Notes: generated by a model from the letters alone, not told the origin. A DNA stretch of 64,000 nucleotides from Halomonas denitrificans (GCA_019800895.1 JAHVKF010000002.1:1-64000); one strand, 5' to 3'. Numbered from the stretch's first letter, positions 8,970-18,033 are shown. A program made the numbers and translations.

Positions 8970-9109
8970 GCAGGAGGATTCCTGTTGGCGGCCCTTGCGG
9001 GCGAATCGCCGATTCGGAACTGCCTTCGCTCGCAAGCTCACTCCCACAGGCTCCGGGTTCCTTGATGACGCCCCGATGGACGCCGCTTGCGGGCGAAGGA
9101 TCCGGGCGA
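8970..9109. repeat. A and B palindromic repeats
   Basis: Scattered family-B (near 8985 and 9085) and family-A (near 9025-9050) copies leading into the 44-bp tandem array. No gene in 8914-9612. Confidence 0.75.
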
Positions 9110-9585
9110 CCTGTGGGAGTGAGCCTGCGAGCGAGCCGGGTCGAAGCCTCGAGCCTGTGGCAATGAGCTTGCGAGCGAACCGGGTCGCAGCCTCGAGCCT
9201 GTGGGAGTGAGCTTGCGAGCGAACCGTGTCGAAGCCTCGAGCCTGGGGCAGTGAGCTTGCGAGCGAACCGGGTCGCAGCCTCGAGCCTGTGGAAGTGAGC
9301 TTGCGAGCGAACCGGGTCGCAGCCTCGAGCCTGCGGCAGAGAGCTTGCGAACGAACCGGGTCGAAGCCTCGAGCCTGTGGCAGTGAGCTTGCGAGCGAAC
9401 CGGGTCGCAGCCTCGAGCCTGTGGAAGTGAGCTTGCGAGCGAACCGGGTCGCAGCCTCGAGCCTGCGGCAGAGAGCTTGCGAGCGAACCGGGTCGAAGCC
9501 TCGAGCCTGCGGCAGAGAGCTTGCGAGCGAACCGGGTCGAAGCCTCGAGCCTGTGGGAGTGAGCTTGCGAGCGAACCGAATCGGC
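9110..9585. repeat. 44-bp tandem array built on the family-A palindrome
   Basis: Units start at 9110, 9154, 9198, 9242, 9286, 9330, 9374, 9418, 9462, 9506 and 9550 (the last partial), an exact 44-bp period. Each begins CCTGTGGGAGTGAGCTTGCG or a close variant and ends GAAGCCTCGAG or GCAGCCTCGAG. Units differ by a few substitutions. There are no unique spacers, so it is not a CRISPR array. It lies just downstream of the DCC/photolyase pair. Confidence 0.95.
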
Positions 9586-9612
9586 CTGCGACGTCGGGTC
9601 TCCGAAGCGACC

Positions 9613-10020
9613 CTACTTCGGCGCCGGCACCGCCGGGTCGCGCTTGCCGAGCAGCAGCGCCGCCACCCACTGGATGGCCGGGCGGAAGAGCAGAAACAGA
9701 CGGTAGAGCCGCTCGAGAATCCACAGCACCACGCGGTTCCGGGCCAGCAGGCCCAGCGGGCGGAACGAGGGCACGGCGCGCCACATCGCGGCGAAGGCCG
9801 CCGCGCCGTCGAGCAGCGGACCGTCCTCGCCTTCGCGGGCATGGAAGCGCTGCAGGAGCAGGTCGCGCTGGATCGGACAGGTCGCGCCGTCCTTGTCGAC
9901 ATCGACGATCCGGATGTTGTCGTCCCGGTCCAGCTTCTTCATCAAGGCGATCTCGCGCACGCACAGCGGACACCCGCCGTCGTACCAGACCGTCACGCTC
10001 GTCGAGTCGAGTGCGCTCAC
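9613..10020 (-). CDS. DCC-family thiol-disulfide oxidoreductase (DUF393)
   Basis: 135 residues from a GTG start. The hallmark is VWYDGGCPLCVREI, with the CxxC pair at C17/C20, in a thioredoxin-like fold. The C-terminal half has LLARNRVVLWILERLYRLFLLFRP, typical of DCC proteins. The GTG at 10020 overlaps the TGA of the photolyase-like gene (GTGA), so translation is coupled. Co-occurrence with photolyase/cryptochrome genes suggests a shared redox or light-linked role; this is inference. Confidence 0.9.
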   Translation of the reverse strand: MSALDSTSVTVWYDGGCPLCVREIALMKKLDRDDNIRIVDVDKDGATCPIQRDLLLQRFHAREGEDGPLLDGAAAFAAMWRAVPSFRPLGLLARNRVVLWILERLYRLFLLFRPAIQWVAALLLGKRDPAVPAPK

Positions 10021-11273
10021 GTCAGGCCCGCCTGCTCCAGCAGTTCCGGAATCGTCTTCTTGAACGGGAAGAACCCCTTGGTCGCGTGCGGCCAGGCGTT
10101 CGTGTCCCACTCCCGCCGGACGCGCTTCAAATCCACACCGCTGCCGCGCAGGGCCTCGTCCAGGGCGCGCAGGCCGTCGTCGATCGGGCCAACCGGGGCA
10201 TCGGGGGTCACGATCACGGCGGCCCCGGCCGCGTTCGCGCGTTCGGCCAATTCCTCGGCGTCCAGCGCGTCGATGGTCGTCGCGTCCACGCCCAGCTCGT
10301 CGCGTGCTACCTCGGCGGCATTATCGGCGGCGCGGGCCACGAAGGCCCGTGCCTTGTCCCCGAACGGCCACGGCGCGTCCGCGTGGCCGGCCCTGGCGAC
10401 CGTCACGCCGCCGATGTCCAGCCCGTGCGGTAGCGCCTCGTGGCCGCGCAGGTCATCGCCATGCAGCAACAGGAGGCAGCGCGTGCCGGCCTCGACCGTA
10501 TCCGGCGATGCGATCGGCTGCCGCTCCGGGCGCTGCGGGTCGTCCTCGACCGGCTCGGCGTCGCTGGCCAGTTGCTGACCGAGCCGGTCGGCGTCGTAGC
10601 GGCCGTCCGTGTACCTGGCGATGTTGCTGGCCCGGGCCTTGTAGGTCTTGCCCGGTGTCTGGATGCCGGCGACCCAGCGCCAGCCCAGCGTGTTCGATGC
10701 CGGGTCCGCGTCGACGAGGTGACGGAGAAAGAAATCCGCGCCCAGCGCCCACGGCAGCTTCAGGGTGAAGATCCAGATCGACGCGAACCACATCCGCGCG
10801 TGGTTGTGCAGGTAGCCGGTGGCCTTGAGCTCGGCGACCCAGTCGTCGAAGCAGGCGATTCCCGTGCGGCCGGCCTCGGCCTCCTGCCACGCCTTCGTCC
10901 AGCCGTTGTTCAGCTCCCCGGGCTCGCGCAAGCGATCGCGCTCGTCGAGAAAGTCGTGCCAGACCTGCGGGCGCATCTGGAGCCAGCCCTTCCAGTAGGT
11001 GCGCCAGAGCACCTCCTGGATGAACTTCTCGGCCGTCGACGGCGCGAACTCGTCGAGCACCGCCTCGACCACCTCGCGTTCGGTGACCAGGCGGTGGCGG
11101 ATGTAGGGCGAGAGCTGGGACACGTTGTCCTTGCGTCCGGGGCCGGGGTCGGTGTTGCGGCTGGACGCGTACTTGCGGCCCGCGCGCGGCGCGAAATCGG
11201 CCATGCGCTGGAGGCCGGCCTCGCGCGACGGCGGAAACAGGTCGAGGGGGTCGGGGTGGTCGGCATTCGTCAT
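10017..11273 (-). CDS. Photolyase/cryptochrome-like protein with rearranged domain order
   Basis: 418 residues. The FAD-binding helical domain of photolyases comes first: SQLSPYIRHR at 52-61, EVLWRTYWKGWL at 87-98, TGYLHNHARMWFAS at 152-165 and DADPASNTLGWRWVAG at 188-203. The usual N-terminal alpha/beta antenna domain is absent at the start. Instead, residues about 260-418 form an alternating alpha/beta region starting RCLLLLHGDDL and ending WDTNAWPHATKGFFPFKKTIP. This reads like a photolyase antenna domain moved to the C terminus. It could repair UV dimers or sense light; activity cannot be judged. It is coupled to the downstream DCC gene. Confidence 0.85.
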   Translation of the reverse strand: MTNADHPDPLDLFPPSREAGLQRMADFAPRAGRKYASSRNTDPGPGRKDNVSQLSPYIRHRLVTEREVVEAVLDEFAPSTAEKFIQEVLWRTYWKGWLQMRPQVWHDFLDERDRLREPGELNNGWTKAWQEAEAGRTGIACFDDWVAELKATGYLHNHARMWFASIWIFTLKLPWALGADFFLRHLVDADPASNTLGWRWVAGIQTPGKTYKARASNIARYTDGRYDADRLGQQLASDAEPVEDDPQRPERQPIASPDTVEAGTRCLLLLHGDDLRGHEALPHGLDIGGVTVARAGHADAPWPFGDKARAFVARAADNAAEVARDELGVDATTIDALDAEELAERANAAGAAVIVTPDAPVGPIDDGLRALDEALRGSGVDLKRVRREWDTNAWPHATKGFFPFKKTIPELLEQAGLT

Positions 11274-11339
11274 GGCGCTACCGTAGTCGGCCGCGGCGAA
11301 GGCCGCGTGACTACCGGACCGGCCAGCAGCTTCGATTCT

Positions 11340-11500
11340 TGAGACCCCTTTGGAGCCCGCTTGCGGGCGAAGGGAAAAACCGCCTGTGGGAGTGAGCTTG
11401 CGAGCGAACCGGATCGAAGCCTCGAGCCTGTGGGAGTGAACTTGCGAGCGAACCGGATCGAAGCCTCGAGCCTGTGGGAGTGAGCTTGCGAGCGAAGGAA
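11340..11500. repeat. Second, shorter 44-bp family-A array
   Basis: Three units at 11383, 11427 and 11471 have the same 44-bp period and the same GGATCGAAGCCTCGAG linker type as the 9110-9585 array. A family-B copy precedes them. Together the two arrays flank the photolyase/DCC gene pair. No gene in 11274-11583. Confidence 0.9.
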
Positions 11501-11583
11501 GAACCGATCCGAGCGCGAACCCGCAGTGGGAGGGAGCGCTGCTCGCGACCGGGCCCTGTCCGGCCCGCCCGCAGCCGGCACCC

Positions 11584-12183
11584 TCAATCGAACAGCTGCA
11601 TGATCCTGCGCGTGGCCTGTTCGACGTCGTGGCCGTAGGCGATCAGGCCGTCGTCGTGACCGGCCATCACGGCGATGCCGTCGGAGCGGAAATCGGTCTC
11701 GCGGTACAGGCGCTGGAACTCGCGTGCCATCTCCGGCGTGCCGTAGGGCACGTCTTCGCCGGTGGTCGGAAGTTCGCCCTTCAGCGATTCCCACAGCGGC
11801 TCGGAATGGACGTGCACGACCGCGCCGATGCCCGGGTGCAGCTCGTAGATCGCGGCGTGGGTCAGCGCCTCGCTCGAGGCCTGCACCGGGCCCCGGCAGG
11901 TCACCCGGTTGTCCTCGATCGAGTAGTCGGTCACCAGGCTGTAGTGACGCGGCCCGGTGGCCTGGATGTCGCCGGTCTGGGTGCCGCTGATCACGAAGCC
12001 GCCGAGGTCCACGTCGCGCACGCTCACGTTGCCGTAGCCGACGTCGTGCACCTCGTCGTGGCCGACCAGGCCGGCCCGCCACAGCCTTCGACGACAGCGG
12101 TCCAGCGCCTCGACGCGCGCGGCCGGCAGGGGGGCGGCGCGCTGCCAGTTCACGGAGTACTTGGTATAGCCCTCGTCGATCAT
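11584..12183 (-). CDS. Class II aldolase/adducin family protein
   Basis: 199 residues, typical of zinc-dependent aldolases such as fuculose-1-phosphate or ribulose-5-phosphate enzymes. Visible: phosphate loop GNVSVR at 51-56, SSEALTHAAIYE at 103-114, zinc ligands in VHVHSEP (H124, H126) and a later His in AGHDDGLIAYG (H176). There is no signal peptide. The specific sugar cannot be inferred, and the gene stands alone between repeat clusters. The start is MIDEGYTKYS; open frame continues upstream through repeats but shows no protein-like composition. Confidence 0.88.
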   Translation of the reverse strand: MIDEGYTKYSVNWQRAAPLPAARVEALDRCRRRLWRAGLVGHDEVHDVGYGNVSVRDVDLGGFVISGTQTGDIQATGPRHYSLVTDYSIEDNRVTCRGPVQASSEALTHAAIYELHPGIGAVVHVHSEPLWESLKGELPTTGEDVPYGTPEMAREFQRLYRETDFRSDGIAVMAGHDDGLIAYGHDVEQATRRIMQLFD

Positions 12184-12259
12184 GGGCAGGCCACCTCGGC
12201 GTCGATCGAACCCGGAGTATCCCCGTCCGGCGCGGTCGGAGCAAGCCGGGCAGCGGCGA

Positions 12260-12640
12260 GGCCAGGGAACCCCTTCGCGCGCAAGCGCCCTCCTACAGAC
12301 TCTGCGCTTCGATCCATGAGAACCTGTTGGAGGCCGCTTGCGGGCGAAGGAGCAGAGCCCTCTGAAAGGAGAAGAACCCCTGTGGGAGGGAGCCCCGCTC
12401 GCGACCCGACCTTCCCGCCCCCGTTGCCTCCAGGCAGGCTCCCACAGGAGCAGCTCGGGCCACCGAGTCTCCTGTTGGAGGTCGCCTGTGGGCGAATGGG
12501 AAACGCCGCCTGTGGGAGTGAGCTTGCGAGCTAAGACCGAACAGATCCGCTTCCTGTGGGAGCGGGCCTTGCCCGCGAAAAAACCAAGAAGACCGCCTGC
12601 AGGCCTCCCACAGTCGAGGCTCACCCGCAGGCGACCCGAC
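12260..12640. repeat. Mixed A/B palindromic repeats
   Basis: Several B-type (near 12285, 12320 and 12475) and A-type (near 12385 and 12510) copies plus variants with GGGAGCGGGCCTTGCCCGCG. They fill the 470-bp gap 12184-12653, where no gene is seen. Confidence 0.8.
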
Positions 12641-12653
12641 AGCAACCCAGGGC

Positions 12654-13157
12654 CTACTCGGAGCCGCCGCCATCGGCCTGCTCCCGCAGCAGCGCATCCC
12701 TCCTCGCCACGAGCGCGGCGTGGCGGCGGCGAGCATGGACCAGCAGCAGCACGGCGCCGAGCAGCAGCCCGCCGCCCATCGGCGCAGCGGTCCAGGCCAG
12801 GGCCGAGCCGGTGACCAGCCCGCCGCCCACTGCGGCCAGCGTGAACGCACCGCTGAACACGGTCGCCATCGTTCCGGCCACCACCCGGTGGCGCTGGAAC
12901 AGGGGCCGGCGGCGGCTGAGCACCCAGCTCGAGTACGCGATCCAGCAGGCCGCCACGACCAGCAGGCCGCCGAAGGCCAGCGTCGTTCGAAGCGGAAGAC
13001 CGGACTCGGTCAGCAGCAGCGCGGTCACCAGCACCGCCATGGCCGACGCGGCGAGCAGGACGCCGACGTGACCGTAGCGCGCGGCCGGGGACAGGGTGCG
13101 GTCGGTCAGTTCTCGCAGGCGGGCGTGCAGGTCGTTCGCGGGCGTGGTCGTCATCAT
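12654..13157 (-). CDS. Four-helix membrane protein in an ECF sigma operon
   Basis: 167 residues, not assigned to a named family. A short charged N terminus (LHARLRELTDRTLSP) is followed by four predicted membrane helices: VGVLLAASAMAVLVTALLL, LAFGGLLVVAACWIAYSSWV, VAGTMATVFSGAFTLAAVGG and a last one ending ALLLVH-like. The basic tail RRRHAALVARRD is probably cytosolic. The start at the first of two Met codons has AGGAG 5 nt upstream. It begins 43 bp after the sigma factor stop, so it is probably co-transcribed and may act in its regulation. It has no zinc motif of a ZAS anti-sigma factor. Confidence 0.75.
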   Translation of the reverse strand: MMTTTPANDLHARLRELTDRTLSPAARYGHVGVLLAASAMAVLVTALLLTESGLPLRTTLAFGGLLVVAACWIAYSSWVLSRRRPLFQRHRVVAGTMATVFSGAFTLAAVGGGLVTGSALAWTAAPMGGGLLLGAVLLLVHARRRHAALVARRDALLREQADGGGSE

Positions 13158-13200
13158 CGGTCTCCTGGGTCGGGGGTCGAAAGGGGTGGTGTGGATCAAC

Positions 13201-13755
13201 CTACGGGCCGGCGTCGTCGGCGTTCGTTTCCAGCACCCGACGCATCTGCTTGCGCGCCCGGTGCAGCCTGGACTTGACCGTGCCGACCGGCACGGAGGTC
13301 GCGCCTGCGATCTCGTCCAGGGTCAGCTGCTCGAAGTGGTACAGCCAGACCGCCTCGCGGTCCGGCGGCGTCAGGACCGAAAGGCCGCGCTCGACCTGGT
13401 CGCGGTCGACGTGCAGCTGCTCGAGGTCCGCGCCATCGGCCAGCGACGCATCGGCGTCATCGCTCGAGTCCTCCGGCGGGGCGGCGTAGCGCGACCGCAG
13501 GCGGTCGACCAGCACGCGGTGGGCGATGCCGAACAGCCAGCTACGGAACCGCGCCGGATCGCGCAGCCCCGGTAGTCCGCGCAGCACCCGCAGCCAGGTG
13601 TCCTGCACGAGGTCGTCGACTTCGGCGTCGTTCGCCGCGACGCGCCAAACGTAGCCGCGCAGCCGATCGGCGTAGCGCTCGATCAGTGCATCGAAGGCTT
13701 CGCGCTCGCCCAGCTGGCAGCGGATCGCGAGCAGTTCGTCGTTGGCGTCGGTCAT
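13201..13755 (-). CDS. ECF-type RNA polymerase sigma factor
   Basis: 184 residues. Region 2: AFDALIERYADRLRGYVWRV then DVDDLVQDTWLRVLRGL, the core-binding and -10 recognition helices. Region 4: LTPPDREAVWLYHFEQLTLDEIAGATSVPVGTVKSRLHRARKQMRR, a helix-turn-helix for the -35 element. The start MTDAND has GGGGAA upstream; a TTG nine codons earlier is the alternative. It is first in a two-gene operon with the membrane protein downstream. No classical anti-sigma gene is adjacent. Confidence 0.93.
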   Translation of the reverse strand: MTDANDELLAIRCQLGEREAFDALIERYADRLRGYVWRVAANDAEVDDLVQDTWLRVLRGLPGLRDPARFRSWLFGIAHRVLVDRLRSRYAAPPEDSSDDADASLADGADLEQLHVDRDQVERGLSVLTPPDREAVWLYHFEQLTLDEIAGATSVPVGTVKSRLHRARKQMRRVLETNADDAGP

Positions 13756-13849
13756 GGGCTGATTTCCCCGGGTCTCGATCAAGGTAGTCGGAAATCGGCC
13801 CCGAAAGGTTCATTCGATCCAATCGCAGGCAGTCGGCGCACGGGATCGT

Positions 13850-14130
13850 CCTTCGCGCGCAAGCGCCCTCCAACAGTCTCCAGCCTTCGATCCATGAGCA
13901 CCTGTTGGAGGCCGCTTGCGGGCGAACCGGAAAAGCGGTCTGTGGGAGTGAGCTTGCGGGCGATCCGGAAAAGCGGTCTGTGGGAGTGAGCTTGCGGGCG
14001 ATCCGGAAAAGCGGTCTGTGGGAGTGAGCTTGCGAGCGAACCGCCGGGTTCGGGAATACTTCGCGCGCAAGCGCCCTCCAACAGGCTCCAGCCTTCGATC
14101 CATGAGCACCTGTTGGAGGCCGCGTGCGGG
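13850..14130. repeat. A/B repeats with a 38-bp triplicate
   Basis: B-type copies lie at both ends (near 13855-13925 and 14060-14130). Between them, three tandem units of 38 bp start at 13927, 13965 and 14003 (CCGGAAAAGCGGTCTGTGGG). No gene is seen in the 440-bp gap 13756-14196. Confidence 0.85.
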
Positions 14131-14196
14131 CGAACGCCGCTTGCCGACCGCATCCGCCGGGCCTAAAGTGGTCGAACGCCTCCCGGGAGCTCCGCC

Positions 14197-14823
14197 ATGT
14201 CCGACCTGACCTTCTACACCCACCCCCGCTCGCGCGGTCGCATCGTGCGCTGGATGCTCCACGAAGTCGGCGCCGACTACGACGTCGAGTACGTGAAATA
14301 CGGCGAGACCATGAGTCAGGAGGCGTACCGGAAGATCAACCCGATGGGCAAGGTCCCGGCGATCCGCCACGGCGACGCCACCGTCACCGAGTGCGCGGCG
14401 ATCTGCGCCTACCTCGCCGACGCCTTCCCCGACGCCGGCCTCGCGCCGCCGCTGGACCAGCGCGCCGACTACTACCGCTGGCTGTTCTATGCCGCCGGCC
14501 CGGTCGAATCGGCCATCATCAATGCCGCGCTCGGCGTCGAACTGAAGCCCGAGCAGGAAGGCTTCGTCGGCTACGGCAACATGCGGCGCGTGCTCGACAC
14601 GCTCGAGGGTGCGCTGTCGAAGTCCGACTACATCTGCGGTTCCACCTTCACCGCCGCCGACGTCTACGTCGCCTCGCAGATCGGCTTCGGCCTGCAGTTC
14701 GGCACCCTCGAGAAGCGGAAAGCCTTCGAGACCTACGTCCAGCGCGCCACCGACCGAGATGCGCATCGCGAGGCCAATAAGCTGGACGACGCGGCCATGG
14801 CCGAGCACGGCCAGGCGGACTGA
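14197..14823 (+). CDS. Glutathione S-transferase family protein
   Basis: 208 residues. The thioredoxin-like N-terminal domain begins LTFYTHPRSRGRIVRWMLHEVGADYD, with the glutathione-site cis-Pro in GKVPAIRHGDATVTECAAICAYLADAFP. The helical C-terminal domain contains GSTFTAADVYVASQIGF, a conserved GST capping box. The active residue is likely Ser in HPRSRG, as in beta/theta-like GSTs. No partner gene is adjacent. It probably serves conjugation or peroxide detoxification. Confidence 0.92.
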   Translation: MSDLTFYTHPRSRGRIVRWMLHEVGADYDVEYVKYGETMSQEAYRKINPMGKVPAIRHGDATVTECAAICAYLADAFPDAGLAPPLDQRADYYRWLFYAAGPVESAIINAALGVELKPEQEGFVGYGNMRRVLDTLEGALSKSDYICGSTFTAADVYVASQIGFGLQFGTLEKRKAFETYVQRATDRDAHREANKLDDAAMAEHGQAD

Positions 14824-14859
14824 AGCCCGACTCGGGAACGGCTTCCGCGCACCGACTCG

Positions 14860-15545
14860 AGGCACCCGCCCACCCCGTCGCCCCCCGCTCCCCGTCGCCC
14901 CGCACCCTCTCCCCGTCGCCCCGCACTCGATGCGGGGCCCAGCGGCTTTCCAGGTTTTGTTCAATAGGCCAAAGTCGCTGGATCCCGGGTCAAGCCCGGG
15001 ACGACAGAAAGAAACCTCCCCGTAGCCCGGGTAAGCGAAGCGTACCGGGGCCCTTCAAGCCGCGAAAAGGGATCGACGCCGGAGCCGAGCACGACGCACG
15101 AAGAAACCCCGGGTGCGGCCCGCGGCCTTACCCGGGCTACGCAACCGTTAGAAAACCCGGGCGCTCTGTCGAGACGACCCGGCCTCCTTTCTACGTCGCC
15201 CCGCACCCCCTCCCCGTCGCCCCGCACTCGATGCGGGGTCCAGCGACTTTGAGGTTGTAGAACCAGAACCTAAAGTCGCTGGGACCCGGGTCAAGCCCGG
15301 GACGACAGAAAGAACCCCCCCGTAGCCCGGGTAAGCGAAGCGCACCCGGGGCCGTTCGAGCCGCGAAAAGGGATCGACGCCGGCGCCGAGCACGACGCAC
15401 GAAGAATCCCCGGGTGCGGCCCGCGGCCTTACCCGGGCTACGCAACCGAAAGAAAACCCGGGCGCTCTGTCGAGACGACCCGGGCTCTTTGTTCCGTCGC
15501 CCCGCACCGCTTGTCATGACCATTTGTCATGACCATCGCGGGGCC
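14860..15545. repeat. C and D palindromes in a duplicated block of about 245 bp
   Basis: Two near-identical blocks, 14971-15215 and 15272-15515 (offset 301 bp). Each has a D palindrome (CCCGGGTCAAGCCCGGGACG), a pair of inverted C elements, and the same 50-bp tail ending in CTCTGTCGAGACGACCCGG. Further D copies lie between. The gap 14824-15571 holds no gene. Confidence 0.9.
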
Positions 15546-15571
15546 CGGCGATTTCTCGCGTTCGCCCTCGG

Positions 15572-17653
15572 CTACGCGTCGGGCTGCAGGTACTCCGCCA
15601 GCCAGGCGTGCACTTCGTCCCAGAAGTACTTCGCCTCCGGCCCCTTCATGATCCAGTGGTTGGCATCGTGGAACACGAGCAGCCGCGACGGCACCTGCAT
15701 CCTCTGCAGGTACGACCAGGCAGCGATCGTCTGGTTGACCGGTACGCGATAATCGAGCTCGCCGATGGTCAGCATCGTCGGGGTCGAGAACTGGTCGGCG
15801 TAGGTCGACGGGCTCTGTTCGGTCCACACGTCGCTGTCGCCCCAAGGCGGGCCGCCGTTCATGCGCTCGCGGTGGTAGATGCCGTCGCTCGTCGAGTACT
15901 GGCCTTCCAGGTCCACCAGCCCCGCGTGGCCGACCAGCACGTCGAAGCGATCCGACGTCGCCAGCAGCCAGTTGACCAGGTGCCCGCCGTAGCTGGCGCC
16001 GGTCGCGGCCTGGCGGTCCGGGTCGATGAAGTCGAAGCGCTCGGTGGCGACGTCGGCCGCCTCGATCAGTTCCTCGCCGGGCGTCTTCAGCGGGTCGCCC
16101 TCGATGTTGCGCGAGAACTCCGCCCCGTAGCCGACCGAACCGGTGTAGTCGGTCAACAGCACCACGTAACCGGCGGAGGCCAGCAGGTGCGGGCTCCAGC
16201 GAACGTGGTCGGCGTCCAGGGACGAGCTGAACGGGCCACCGTGGATGAACAGCACCAGCGGGTACTGCTCGTTCTCGTCGAAGCCCGGCGGCAGGGCCAG
16301 CCAGTTGTGGATCTCGCGGCCCTTCGAGGAGGTGAACCAGAACTCGCGGAAGGCCGGTCGATCCAGGCCCGCCGCGCGCTCGGCGTTGAACTCCGTCAGG
16401 CGGGTGCGTTCGCCGGTCATGGGATCGACGGCCACTACCTCGGCCGGCACCGCCGAGCTCTCCCAGCCGACGACGAGCCGATCGCCCGCGGCCTCGGGCG
16501 TGCCGTAGACGCCGCGCGAGTCCGGGTCGATCGAGCGCACTTCGCCCCCGCCCGAGGGCATCGCGAACAGGCGCGTGCGGCCGTGCTCGTGGGCGTTGAA
16601 GTAGAGCGTCTGGCCGTCCAGCGAAAGTTCGAACCCGTTGACCGAGCGGTCGAAGTCGCCGGTCAGCACTTCGAGACGATCGAGGCGCTCTCCCGTCCAC
16701 TCGCCGCGCGCGATCTCGTCGTGGTTGTACAGGTGCTCGGTCTCCGGCTCGTAGCTGCAGTACAGGTGCTCGCCGTCGGGCGAGAAGACCGCGCCGGTGC
16801 AGCTGAATTCGCCTTCCGTCAGCTGGACCGGCTCGCCGCCGTCGACCGGAACGCGGTACAGCCGCTGGTGGACCACCGAATGCGCCGCGTCGTCGAAGTG
16901 CTCGGTCGCCGTGATGACCAGCGCCTCACCATCCGGCGTCCAGGCCGCGTTCAGTCCGCCGCGGTAGCCCGCACTCGAGACCAGTCTCGTGCCGAACAGC
17001 AGGTTCGTCGGCTCCGCATCGGCCTCCGGCGCCTGCACGAACAGGTGCGTCTGCTTCTCGTCCAGCCAGGCATCCCAGTAGCGGATCGGGAAGGTCTCGT
17101 AGCGCGACACGTTGATTCCGTCGTCCTCCTCGGCCTTCTTGCGCTCGGCATTCGCCTCGTCGCCCTCCGCATCGGGCCAGACCGAGCTCTCGAAGGCGAT
17201 CATCGATCCGTCCGGCGACCACACCGGGTTCGACGCGCCGGTCGAGAGGGCCGTGATGGCGATCGCCTCGCCCGGGCCGGTCATGTCCAGCACGTGGATC
17301 TGCGCCTGCGCGTCCTCCTCGGTGCTGCGCTTGGCCGAGAACGCGATCGCCGACCCGTCGGGCTTCCACGCGACCCCGCTCTCGCCGCCGGGCGTCGCCG
17401 TCAGCCGCCGCGGCTCGGCGCTGCCGTCGACCGCGACCAACCACAGGTCCGACACGTCGCCGTCCTCTTCGTACGACGGCTCCGTCACCGACACCACGGC
17501 CCGCGTCCCTTCCGGCGAGACGACCGGCGAACCGATCCGTTTCATCAGCCACACGCCTTCGTGGGTCACCGGGCGCAGCCCGTCTTCCTGCGCGAGCACC
17601 GGCGCGGCAGGGACGAGCAGGAAAAGGGAAAACAGCAGTCGAGTCAGTCGCAT
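15572..17653 (-). CDS. Secreted S9-family prolyl oligopeptidase (DPP5-like)
   Basis: 693 residues. Signal peptide MRLTRLLFSLFLLVPAAPVLA, so periplasmic or secreted. A seven-bladed propeller-like region covers about 25-440, with repeated WSPDGS/FSPDGE motifs. The alpha/beta hydrolase domain has oxyanion segment FIHGGP, nucleophile in GASYGG (about S552), Asp in GELDYRVP (about 632) and His in HDANHWI (about 665). It likely releases dipeptides or processes oligopeptides. Its size and domain order are normal for DPP5-like S9 enzymes. Monocistronic, flanked by repeats. Confidence 0.95.
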   Translation of the reverse strand: MRLTRLLFSLFLLVPAAPVLAQEDGLRPVTHEGVWLMKRIGSPVVSPEGTRAVVSVTEPSYEEDGDVSDLWLVAVDGSAEPRRLTATPGGESGVAWKPDGSAIAFSAKRSTEEDAQAQIHVLDMTGPGEAIAITALSTGASNPVWSPDGSMIAFESSVWPDAEGDEANAERKKAEEDDGINVSRYETFPIRYWDAWLDEKQTHLFVQAPEADAEPTNLLFGTRLVSSAGYRGGLNAAWTPDGEALVITATEHFDDAAHSVVHQRLYRVPVDGGEPVQLTEGEFSCTGAVFSPDGEHLYCSYEPETEHLYNHDEIARGEWTGERLDRLEVLTGDFDRSVNGFELSLDGQTLYFNAHEHGRTRLFAMPSGGGEVRSIDPDSRGVYGTPEAAGDRLVVGWESSAVPAEVVAVDPMTGERTRLTEFNAERAAGLDRPAFREFWFTSSKGREIHNWLALPPGFDENEQYPLVLFIHGGPFSSSLDADHVRWSPHLLASAGYVVLLTDYTGSVGYGAEFSRNIEGDPLKTPGEELIEAADVATERFDFIDPDRQAATGASYGGHLVNWLLATSDRFDVLVGHAGLVDLEGQYSTSDGIYHRERMNGGPPWGDSDVWTEQSPSTYADQFSTPTMLTIGELDYRVPVNQTIAAWSYLQRMQVPSRLLVFHDANHWIMKGPEAKYFWDEVHAWLAEYLQPDA

Positions 17654-17785
17654 GGGATCGTTCCGGGAAAATCAGCCGCCTATCCTACTCAGGGCGACGT
17701 GGAAACTGGGCGGCGTCGCAGAACACCCACAAAGTCGCTGGAACCGGGACGTGCAGAAGCAAGGTGCACGCCACCCACCCTTAGG

Positions 17786-18020
17786 CCGGGTAAGCGAAGC
17801 GCACCCGGGGCTTTCCCGACGCCGAAGACACCCCGGGTGCGCGAACCACGCTTATTCGGGCCACACCCAAAAATACAAGAGCTCGGCCCCCAGCCCGTCG
17901 TCCCAAACTTGATTTGGGACCCAGTGTCTTCGCCCCAACCCGTCGTCCCAAACTCGATTTGGGACCCAGTGTCTTCGCCCCAACCCGTCGTCCCAAACTC
18001 GATTTGGGACCCAGTGTCTT
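17786..18020. repeat. C inverted pair plus three E palindromes (module 1)
   Basis: An inverted pair of C elements (17786-17865) is followed by three tandem E units at 17897, 17942 and 17987 (45-bp period). Each unit holds GTCGTCCCAAACTCGATTTG then GGACCCAGTGTCTT. The array ends 14 bp from the stop of the first GIY-YIG gene. The same order recurs at 23277-23585. Confidence 0.93.
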
Positions 18021-18033
18021 TGCCTCCACGATT

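Noticed and set aside
9110-9585. CRISPR-like regular array
   Set aside because: The whole 44-bp unit repeats with only point changes; there are no unique spacers and no cas genes.
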